A stretch of DNA of 5,305 bases from NCBI GenBank assembly GCA_015222555.1, contig JADFVM010000210.1, positions 1-5,305 on the forward strand, written 5' to 3'. The DNA comes from Pseudomonadota bacterium (lineage in GTDB: Bacteria > Desulfobacterota > JADFVX01). Each line of letters starts with the position of its first letter. Position 1 is the stretch's first letter. A program made the position numbers and the translations under genes. Shown piece after piece: positions 1-5,305 of this stretch. Under the pieces are notes generated by a model. It made no database searches, was not told the origin of the DNA, and saw nothing but the letters and a program-made list of their open reading frames with translations.

Positions 1-903
1 ATAAAGGATCATGCTCTCTTTGGCGGCGTCGTTCCGGAAATTGCATCGAGAAAACATATTGAATCGGTCATTCCTGTCATAACAGCCGCATTGAGTGAGG
101 CCGATCTCACGCTTGACGATATCGACGGTATTGCCGTGACTAAAGGTCCGGGATTGGTCGGCTCATTGTTGGTGGGCCTTTCTGTGGCGAAGTCTATCGC
201 CTTTGCCCGCAACCTTCCCCTTGCCGGCGTCAACCATATCGAAGGGCATCTGACGTCTATCTTTCTTGAAAGCGAAGTTGGATTTCCCTACCTCGGTCTC
301 ATCGTTTCCGGTGGACATACCTCCCTATTTCTGGTTAAAGGTTTTTGTGAATATGAGCTCATCGGCCGTACTATTGATGATGCCGCCGGTGAAGTGCTTG
401 ACAAGGTGGGCAAGGTCTTGGGCCTGGGTTATCCCGGTGGCGCGGCTATGGACCGGTTGGCGAAGGTCGGGGACCCTGAAGCCATCGATTTTCCCAGAGG
501 ATTTTTGAAAAAAGATAACTTTGATTTCAGCTTCAGCGGTATGAAAACAGCCGCTTCCCAGTTTATAAAAAAGCAGCCCGTAGAAATGCTTCCCCCTATG
601 ATCAATGACATTGCGGCAAGTTTTCAGGAGTCCGTCGTTGATGTGCTGGTGAAAAAGACGATTAAAGCGGCTGAAGCACATAATGTAAAATCTATTGTAA
701 TATCAGGTGGGGTGGCCTGTAACAGCAGACTGAGAGATCTTCTGAAAAATGAGGCAGAGCTGAGAAAGATGAAGTCCTTTTTTCCATCACCCATTCTCTG
801 CACGGACAATGGCGCCATGATTGCCGCCCTCGGTTATCATTACCTGAAAAGGGGAAGACGGGCAGATCTCAGCATGAATGCTGAAGCGAGACTGGCCATA
901 TGA
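1..903 (+). CDS. tsaD: tRNA N6-adenosine threonylcarbamoyltransferase TsaD (5' truncated by window edge)
   Basis: TsaD transfers the threonylcarbamoyl group from threonylcarbamoyl-AMP to N6 of A37 in tRNAs that read ANN codons. In bacteria it acts in the cytoplasm with TsaB and TsaE. The frame is open from base 1 and gives 300 visible residues. Family landmarks in order, numbered on the visible fragment: FGGVVPEIASR (7-17), the metal-binding HIEGH pair H79/H83, SGGHTSL (103-109), DDAAGEVLDKVGKVLGLGYPGG (126-147), FSFSGMKTA (176-184), SGGVACNSRLR (235-245) and CTDNGAMIA (267-275) with the conserved metal-ligand Asp at 269. Compared with E. coli TsaD (about 337 residues, H111/H115/D300), about 32 N-terminal residues are missing. 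The TTG at 91 is an internal codon and not the start, because homologous sequence continues upstream to the edge. All visible key residues are intact, so the gene appears functional. Its stop overlaps the next gene's ATG as ATGA. Confidence 0.97.
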   Translation: MKDHALFGGVVPEIASRKHIESVIPVITAALSEADLTLDDIDGIAVTKGPGLVGSLLVGLSVAKSIAFARNLPLAGVNHIEGHLTSIFLESEVGFPYLGLIVSGGHTSLFLVKGFCEYELIGRTIDDAAGEVLDKVGKVLGLGYPGGAAMDRLAKVGDPEAIDFPRGFLKKDNFDFSFSGMKTAASQFIKKQPVEMLPPMINDIAASFQESVVDVLVKKTIKAAEAHNVKSIVISGGVACNSRLRDLLKNEAELRKMKSFFPSPILCTDNGAMIAALGYHYLKRGRRADLSMNAEARLAI

Positions 904-1430
904 AATACCGGGGAACTCGCATCGAAAGGACTCTACGCTATGTCTATCTCCGTTTCGTCAGGCTTCATGGGACGGCAAAGGATGTGGCCAGGGGATTGGC
1001 GCTCGGTGTTTTTATCGGAATGACGCCTACCATGGGGATTCAGACGCCGCTGGCACTGTTAGGCGCCATGCTGCTAAAGGAAAACAAAATTGCAGCCCTC
1101 ATCGGTGTTTGGGTCAGTAACCCCATGACCTTTATCCCCATTTATACCTTTAACTTCAAGGTGGGAAAGTATATCCTTGGTACCTCTGCTCTTCAAATGC
1201 CGAAATTTACCTCCATCCATGAGGTTCTGGAACTGGGGCACGATTTCATCATGCCTCTCATCCTCGGCAGCTTTATCGTTGCCATCATAACGGCTGTTAT
1301 TTCATATTTTATCTTTTTATATGTCTTTACAGCCATTAAGCTCGAAAAGGACAAGATCAAACAGCATAGAGCGCTGAAAAGAGCTATGGGAAGCGCCTCT
1401 GAAAATGAGGAAAACGATCATCGATCATAA
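900..1430 (+). CDS. DUF2062 family inner-membrane protein
   Basis: This 176-residue protein matches the DUF2062 (PF09835) pattern. The signature is a basic N-terminus (residues 1-30), then GLALGVFIGMTPTMGIQTPLA (32-52) with its Gly/Pro-rich hydrophobic turn, then IGVWVSNPMTFIPIY (68-82). Hydrophobic stretches at about 33-58, 64-84 and 116-146 suggest three or four membrane segments in the inner membrane. The tail from about 147 is charged (Lys/Glu/Arg) and probably cytoplasmic. The family has no established biochemical role, and no enzyme motif is visible. The start is set by the ATGA overlap with tsaD. There is no strong Shine-Dalgarno sequence, so translation is probably coupled to tsaD. 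The end overlaps rsmA by 26 nt. Family assignment is firm and function is unknown. Confidence 0.9.
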   Translation: MKYRGTRIERTLRYVYLRFVRLHGTAKDVARGLALGVFIGMTPTMGIQTPLALLGAMLLKENKIAALIGVWVSNPMTFIPIYTFNFKVGKYILGTSALQMPKFTSIHEVLELGHDFIMPLILGSFIVAIITAVISYFIFLYVFTAIKLEKDKIKQHRALKRAMGSASENEENDHRS

Positions 1431-2253
1431 CACGCCAAATAAACTGCCTCGCGCCAGAAAACGTTTTGGCCAGAATTTCCTTGTTGATAAAAACTGTGCT
1501 TTAAAAATTATTGATCTTGCCTCCCTTCAACCTTCCGACACTGTTCTGGAGATCGGTCCGGGCCAAGGTGCTATTACCCGGCTTATTGCAGATAAAGGCT
1601 GCAGAGTTTTCGCCCTTGAAATTGACAGGGACCTTTCTCGCTTTTTAAGAGAAGAGTTTAAGGACCTTGACAACGTTGAGATTATAGAGGGCGACGCCCT
1701 CAAATTTGATTATGCAGGCCTTATTGAAGAAGGTGGAGACAAGCTGAAGGTCATCGCCAACCTTCCCTATAATGTGGCTACACCGATCCTTTTCAGGCTC
1801 CTTGAAATGAGGGCCTCTATTGATACGATGATCCTCATGTTTCAAAAAGAGGTGGCCAGTAGGATAGTTTCTCCCCCCGGTTGTAAAAGCTATGGTGCGC
1901 TGTCCATTTTTCCTCAGCTCTATTCAGACATTACAATAGAATTAACGCTCCCTCCCTCTGTGTTCAAGCCTTCCCCGAAGATTGATTCACAGGTGCTGCT
2001 TTTCCGATTGCTTGACAGGCCAAGGTTTGAGGTGGCCGATGAAAAGCTGTTGAAAGGGATTATCTCAACGGCGTTTTCGCAACGTAGAAAGAAATTGTCC
2101 AATACCCTAAAGTCTTTTTTCCCGGAGCGGGAGAAGCTTGATGAGTCTTTTTGCTCAGTTTCTATCGATCCATCCAGAAGGGCGGAAACGCTCTCTGTAG
2201 AGGAATTCTGTAAATTGTCTAACATTGTGTCTCATCTGAATACTAAGTGTTAA
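1405..2253 (+). CDS. rsmA: 16S rRNA (adenine(1518)-N6/adenine(1519)-N6)-dimethyltransferase RsmA (KsgA)
   Basis: RsmA uses S-adenosylmethionine to dimethylate both adenines in the helix-45 loop of 16S rRNA during late 30S assembly. Loss of this activity gives kasugamycin resistance in other bacteria. At 282 residues it has normal length. Landmarks: RKRFGQNFL (18-26), SAM motif I VLEIGPGQGAITRLI (47-61), ribose-binding acidic residue in LEID (E72), EGDAL (95-99), catalytic motif IV NLPYN (119-123), FQKEVASRI (146-154), VFKPSPKIDSQVL (187-199), FSQRRKKLSNTL (224-235) and the C-terminal IDPSRRAETLSVEEF (254-268). No key residue is missing. The ATG at 1405 lies inside the DUF2062 gene. A weak GGGAAG at 1388-1393 could serve as its ribosome-binding site, and coupling is likely. 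The stop is TAA, followed by a T-run without a convincing hairpin. Confidence 0.97.
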   Translation: MRKTIIDHNTPNKLPRARKRFGQNFLVDKNCALKIIDLASLQPSDTVLEIGPGQGAITRLIADKGCRVFALEIDRDLSRFLREEFKDLDNVEIIEGDALKFDYAGLIEEGGDKLKVIANLPYNVATPILFRLLEMRASIDTMILMFQKEVASRIVSPPGCKSYGALSIFPQLYSDITIELTLPPSVFKPSPKIDSQVLLFRLLDRPRFEVADEKLLKGIISTAFSQRRKKLSNTLKSFFPEREKLDESFCSVSIDPSRRAETLSVEEFCKLSNIVSHLNTKC

Positions 2254-2260
2254 CTTTTTT

Positions 2261-2266
2261 TATAAT
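2261..2266 (+). promoter_or_regulatory. candidate -10 element (TATAAT) for the methyltransferase gene
   Basis: A perfect sigma70 -10 hexamer TATAAT lies directly behind a T-run, eight bases after the rsmA stop codon. A start of transcription near 2273 would leave a leader of about 30 nt. The -35 side is poor. The best candidates are CTGAAT (2236-2241, spacer 19) and TGAATA (2237-2242, spacer 18), each with three matches to TTGACA. The region is AT-rich, so a chance hexamer is possible. The methyltransferase gene may instead be read from the upstream operon. Confidence 0.35.
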
Positions 2267-2290
2267 CTCATATGGATAGCTATGTATGAG
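2267..2290 (+). repeat. imperfect palindrome between -10 candidate and ribosome-binding site
   Basis: The arms CTCATA (2267-2272) and TATGAG (2285-2290) are exact reverse complements. They enclose the self-complementary octamer ATAGCTAT (2276-2283), whose centre is one base off that of the outer arms. The element begins right after TATAAT and ends where the TAGGAG ribosome-binding site begins. This position would suit a repressor operator or a weak leader hairpin limiting translation of the methyltransferase. The symmetry is directly visible, but the role is inference, and AT-rich sequence gives such dyads by chance fairly often. Confidence 0.35.
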
Positions 2291-2296
2291 TAGGAG
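2291..2296 (+). promoter_or_regulatory. Shine-Dalgarno TAGGAG of the methyltransferase gene
   Basis: TAGGAG lies six bases before the ATG at 2303, a near-ideal distance. It decides the start in favour of the first ATG over the second in-frame ATG at 2309. It is the strongest ribosome-binding site in the window. The other genes rely on overlaps or have no recognisable site. Confidence 0.75.
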
Positions 2297-2302
2297 TAAA
2301 AA

Positions 2303-2830
2303 ATGGTAATGCGAGTGCGGCCCGAAGAGCTAAACTATTTATGCTTATGTGCACAAAGAGCTAAGCTTGGTATCGTTGAAATTGGGTGCTTAGATGGAAA
2401 AACGGCATGTCATCTGGCGAGAAATGCAAGGGTCCCTGTGTACAGCATTGATCCTATTATTCCAGATTCTATGGATCCTGAATTAATGGGGAGCGAGATT
2501 GCTATTCTGAAAAATACGGAGGGGTTGTCAAACTTTTTCTTTATTAAAGATTACAGTTTTAATGTCGTTTTAAGCTGGGATAAAGAGTTCGATTTTATTC
2601 TCTTTGATGGTGATCATCAATATGAAGCGGTTAAAAAAGATTTTAAGGATTGGTTCCCTTTGTTGTCTTCTGGTGGCTGTCTGGCATTTCATGATTCCGG
2701 AGCGGGTGCAAGAGGAGGGCCGGAGAGATGGCCTGGCCCATCTAGACTTGCCGATGAGCTGATCGCAGACGGTAATGATGTTATTTATGTCGAAACAATA
2801 GAATCGCTAACTGTTTTTAGAAAAAAGTGA
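2303..2830 (+). CDS. class I SAM-dependent methyltransferase, Methyltransf_24-like, substrate unknown
   Basis: This 175-residue protein is predicted to be cytosolic, with no signal peptide or membrane segment. It shows a compact Rossmann-type methyltransferase fold. SAM-binding motif I is GIVEIGCLDGKTACHLA (23-39). The acidic end of strand 2 is YSID (D50). Strand 4 carries FDFILFDGDHQYEAV (96-110), in which FDGDH is typical of the Methyltransf_24 (PF13578) group. LLSSGGCLAFHD (120-131) follows. The region after it (132-150) is rich in Gly, Pro and Arg and may form a substrate loop. Members of this group act on varied small molecules or glycans, so the acceptor cannot be named. The gene begins 49 nt after rsmA with its own strong ribosome-binding site. 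By hand count it is about 41-42% G+C, visibly more AT-rich than the first half of tsaD. This may reflect later acquisition. The TGA stop is followed at once by TAA. Confidence 0.85.
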   Translation: MVMRVRPEELNYLCLCAQRAKLGIVEIGCLDGKTACHLARNARVPVYSIDPIIPDSMDPELMGSEIAILKNTEGLSNFFFIKDYSFNVVLSWDKEFDFILFDGDHQYEAVKKDFKDWFPLLSSGGCLAFHDSGAGARGGPERWPGPSRLADELIADGNDVIYVETIESLTVFRKK

Positions 2831-2857
2831 TAAACACATTAATGGGATTATGTTTTC

Positions 2858-2886
2858 TAGACAAAAGATATTGAAATGTGTATATT
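2858..2886 (+). promoter_or_regulatory. predicted sigma70-like promoter of the TonB-dependent receptor gene
   Basis: TAGACA (2858-2863) matches the -35 consensus at five of six positions. TATATT (2881-2886) matches the -10 consensus at five of six, and the spacer is the optimal 17 bp. Transcription would start near 2893, giving an AT-rich leader of about 63 nt. I see no clear Fur box, and the leader is too short for a cobalamin riboswitch. The control signal for the receptor therefore cannot be read from the sequence. Confidence 0.5.
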
Positions 2887-2955
2887 ACGATCTTCATTGA
2901 TCTTTGCTAGGCATCTGGTTCTTAAAAAACATAATATGAATTAATACTTGAATAT

Positions 2956-5184
2956 ATGAAGGTTTCAATTAATCAAGTTCCTCTCCAGATTTTAGTTTTA
3001 GCATCAATCTTCTTTATATTGTTGTCTTTCCCCCTTTTTGTCTCCAATCTGGCTGTTGCCCAGAACTTTGAAGATAGCAGCCGTGAAGAACTGTTGTTCA
3101 TGGAGATACCCATGGTTACCACCGCCACCAGGACGAATCAAAGGGCCACCGATGCACCTGCCACAATAATTGTTGTCAGCAGGCAGCAGATCATGGAAAG
3201 GGGTTATAATAACCTTCTTGATTTACTTGAGGATCTGCCTGGTGTTGATCTTCAGAACAAATCTGCACAGGAGATGTACAACCAGACAATGATTCGAGGG
3301 AACTGGGGCTCAGGCAAATTCATCATCATGAAGGATGGTTACCGGATCAGTTCTCCTACAGCAGAGAATATTCCTATTGGGGAGAACTTCCCTCTCTATG
3401 ACGTGAGGCAGGTTGAGGTAGTATTCGGACCGGCCTCTGCCCTTTATGGCGCTGATGCCTTTACGGGAGTCATCAATCTCATTACACAAGATGCGGAAGA
3501 GCTTGACGGATGGGAAGTGGCTGCAGCTGCAGGATCGTTTAAGTATTATTACGGGCACATTAAGTATGGTGGCCGGCTGAGTAAGAATGTCAAACTCACC
3601 ATGGGAGGTCACCGCCACCGTTCTGATAATGCCGACCTGACTGAATATTATGATGAATATGCACCAACAGACTTGACTGTGGGGGCTACCGTAATTGCCG
3701 CGGCGGACAGAGAGAACTTTATCTTTAGAACGGGCAGCTATACAGGAAACTTGAAGCTTGACATTGATGATAAATTTACCCTCGGTTACAACAGGTCATA
3801 CTTCAGTCATCCCACATCTTCAGGTGATAAACCGGATCAATCACTATTTACAGATGACGTCAGGTGGAAGACACAGCTCAGCACTTTATACGGAGAATAC
3901 CGCTTTGAGTCTGGAGACAATCTTACAGGAAAGACCTCAATGAGTCATCATACCTATGAATTGCTGCCCGATTCTAAATATAAAAATATATACACCGATT
4001 TTCAAACTGGACATAAATATGCACATAGCAAAAAATGGATGTTTGAGCAGCAGCTGAACTATAAGATTAGAGATAATCATACCGTTGTAGGGGGCTTTTC
4101 CATAGAGGATTTTTATTCTCTTCCCAAAACCTATGATCTTTTGGGTAAAGAGTATGATCCCGACAAAGCAGGGTCGGAGCAAGGCTTTTTTTATACTGGA
4201 ACGAACAATACAATCCCTGTAAAGATTATCGAATTAAATTATAAAAATTATGGGGCCTATCTGCAAACCCAGTCTAAGTGGAGCAGTTTGCTTTCCTCTA
4301 CCTTAGGCGTCAGGTATGATTATAATACTCGCTATAAAGGCGCTACTAATCCAAGAGGGGGTGTCGTTATCACCCCCGGTGAGACGACAACTGTTAAGCT
4401 TCTCTACGGTGAGGCCTTTCTTGCGCCTTCACCATACAATGCCTATGCCTATCATTGGGGGAGCTTCGACCAGGGATATGATGCTGTCAAGGGAAAGTAT
4501 GTTAGCAGTTTTATGGGTCTTCCAAATCCCGACCTTGAACCTGAACAATCGAAGACGACGGAGATCAACATTATCCAGGAAGTGACTCCTGCATTTGTTC
4601 TGACTTTGTCGGCCTATTACACTCGTGTGAAAGATATGATATTCGATGTCGTACAAAATACCCCTTCTTACTATATTGAGGGTGGAGAAGTCCTGGCCTG
4701 GAAGAGGCTCGAAAATGTGGGTACGGCGAAGTTTTACGGCGGAGAGCTGCTTGCTAATTACTATACCGATATAGGTGGTATTAAGCTAAAACCCTGGGGG
4801 AGCTACTCCTATGTTGATGGTAAAGTAGATAACGGCTCCGGTATTGAATCTGACCATATTTATGTAGCAAAGCACAAATTAAAGGTGGGCCTAACGGCTG
4901 CTTATAGCAGATACTCCATTACACCCATTGTCAGGTGGATAGGTAAAACGAATACGAGGTGGGTAGATCCCAACGATCCTTCGAAGCGGCAGCAGGTGGA
5001 GGATTACATCCTTGTGAACCTCAATATGGATGCAAGGAATGTGGCCAAGAACCTTTCTGTCTCAGTAAATGTTCATAACCTGCTGGATAAGAGATATTAC
5101 AATTCAGGGGGCGGTTCATCTAACTTCCCCTCCTCCCCCCAGGAACCCAGAAGGATAGTCTTAAAGCTTGACTATAAGTATTAG
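2956..5184 (+). CDS. TonB-dependent outer-membrane receptor, ligand unknown
   Basis: This 742-residue protein has full receptor length. Residues 1-35 form a Sec signal peptide with a long hydrophobic core (11-31) and a likely cut after AVA35. A TonB-box-like IPMVTTA (51-57) follows. The plug domain covers about 58-180, with APATIIVVSRQQI (68-80), LLDLLEDLPGVD (87-98), MIRGNW (112-117), VRQVEVVFGPASALYGADAF (150-169) and GVINLIT (171-177). The rest is a beta-barrel of alternating aromatic and polar strands, with the family motifs LLYGEAFLAPSPYNAY, NPDLEPEQSKTTEI and HNLLDKRYYN (707-716). It ends in Tyr, as BAM substrates usually do. The start is forced: an in-frame TAA lies at 2932-2934, and no ATG, GTG or TTG codon comes before 2956. 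No Shine-Dalgarno sequence precedes it. The receptor would use TonB/ExbBD energy to import a ligand across the outer membrane, such as a ferric siderophore, haem, cobalamin or another metal complex. No transport partner is present to decide which. Confidence 0.95.
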   Translation: MKVSINQVPLQILVLASIFFILLSFPLFVSNLAVAQNFEDSSREELLFMEIPMVTTATRTNQRATDAPATIIVVSRQQIMERGYNNLLDLLEDLPGVDLQNKSAQEMYNQTMIRGNWGSGKFIIMKDGYRISSPTAENIPIGENFPLYDVRQVEVVFGPASALYGADAFTGVINLITQDAEELDGWEVAAAAGSFKYYYGHIKYGGRLSKNVKLTMGGHRHRSDNADLTEYYDEYAPTDLTVGATVIAAADRENFIFRTGSYTGNLKLDIDDKFTLGYNRSYFSHPTSSGDKPDQSLFTDDVRWKTQLSTLYGEYRFESGDNLTGKTSMSHHTYELLPDSKYKNIYTDFQTGHKYAHSKKWMFEQQLNYKIRDNHTVVGGFSIEDFYSLPKTYDLLGKEYDPDKAGSEQGFFYTGTNNTIPVKIIELNYKNYGAYLQTQSKWSSLLSSTLGVRYDYNTRYKGATNPRGGVVITPGETTTVKLLYGEAFLAPSPYNAYAYHWGSFDQGYDAVKGKYVSSFMGLPNPDLEPEQSKTTEINIIQEVTPAFVLTLSAYYTRVKDMIFDVVQNTPSYYIEGGEVLAWKRLENVGTAKFYGGELLANYYTDIGGIKLKPWGSYSYVDGKVDNGSGIESDHIYVAKHKLKVGLTAAYSRYSITPIVRWIGKTNTRWVDPNDPSKRQQVEDYILVNLNMDARNVAKNLSVSVNVHNLLDKRYYNSGGGSSNFPSSPQEPRRIVLKLDYKY

Positions 5185-5305
5185 TCAGAGGCGCGAGACC
5201 TTTAAGCCCTCTCCTTCCAACTAAAAATAGCCTGTTTTAATTCACTCCTACTGCACAGGATTTCCTCTTGCGCAGAATAATCTTTGTTTTTAGCAATATG
5301 TGTCG
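5185..5305 (+). other. downstream flank without a confident gene
   Basis: These 121 bases after the receptor stop contain no convincing terminator. A possible interrupted hairpin pairs CTGC (5251-5254) with GCAG (5272-5275), with AGGA/TCCT (5257-5260, 5263-5266) inside it. It is followed by the T-rich run 5281-5291, but the stem is broken and the T-run is not adjacent. On the minus strand, a frame open from the window edge ends at a TAA at 5202-5204. Its 33 visible codons end in the helix-like ELKQAIFSWKERA and could be the tail of a converging gene, but this length is also compatible with chance. Confidence 0.4.

Noticed and set aside
325..681. 118-codon minus-strand open frame within tsaD
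   Set aside because: It lies wholly antisense to strongly conserved TsaD motifs, and its translation resembles no protein family. It is a shadow of the real gene.
91..903. A shorter tsaD beginning at the TTG at 91
   Set aside because: The frame is open and clearly homologous to TsaD from base 1 (FGGVVPEIASR). The gene is cut by the window edge, not started at 91.
2245..2261. AAGT/ACTT stem followed by seven T's as an rsmA terminator
   Set aside because: The stem is only four base pairs, mostly A-T, and overlaps the stop codon. It is too weak for intrinsic termination.
2832..2855. AAACA...TGTTT hairpin with inner TAAT/ATTA after the methyltransferase gene
   Set aside because: The stem is nearly all A-T, carries a three-base bulge and lacks an adjoining T-run. 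It is not credible as a terminator.
2936..2944. Two-codon upstream frame ATG AAT TAA before the receptor start
   Set aside because: There is no ribosome-binding site before it, and the region is so AT-rich that such a frame is expected by chance.
3310..3618. 102-codon minus-strand open frame within the receptor gene
   Set aside because: It lies opposite the conserved plug domain, with no ribosome-binding site and no recognisable protein. It is a shadow frame.
5187..5212. AGAGG/CCTCT inverted repeat just after the receptor stop
   Set aside because: It is a five-base stem with a 16-base loop and no following T-run. It is more likely chance than a terminator.

Overview
The window is a stretch of a Gram-negative bacterial chromosome. 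It reads almost entirely on the + strand and has five protein genes. The 742-residue TonB-dependent receptor, with a signal peptide and an aromatic C-terminus, requires an outer membrane. The run of tsaD, a DUF2062 membrane protein and rsmA/ksgA suggests the former Deltaproteobacteria (Desulfobacterota/Desulfuromonadia). That placement rests on family resemblance and recalled gene order and is tentative. No RNA gene, mobile element, CRISPR array or long repeat was found.

Positions 1-2253 hold a tightly packed housekeeping operon. It contains the 3' nine-tenths of tsaD (tRNA t6A37 synthesis; the 5' end lies outside the window), a DUF2062 inner-membrane protein whose ATG overlaps the tsaD stop as ATGA, and rsmA/ksgA (16S rRNA A1518/A1519 dimethylation), which overlaps the DUF2062 gene by 26 nt. 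The overlaps imply one transcript and translational coupling.

Positions 2254-2830 hold a short gap followed by a small, more AT-rich gene for a class I SAM-dependent methyltransferase of the Methyltransf_24 type. The gap has a perfect TATAAT, an imperfect 24-bp palindrome and a strong TAGGAG ribosome-binding site. The substrate is unknown, and this gene looks like an accessory insertion behind the housekeeping operon.

Positions 2831-5184 hold a 125-bp AT-rich leader with a good sigma70-like promoter (TAGACA, 17 bp, TATATT), followed by the receptor gene. The receptor would import a scarce ligand such as an iron chelate, haem or cobalamin using TonB/ExbBD energy, but nothing in the window identifies that ligand. 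The last 121 bases have no confident gene.

I did not find a convincing new multi-gene system. The points most worth a second look are the conserved-looking DUF2062 gene wedged between two RNA-modification genes, the methyltransferase with its palindromic leader, and the receptor's start without a Shine-Dalgarno sequence.
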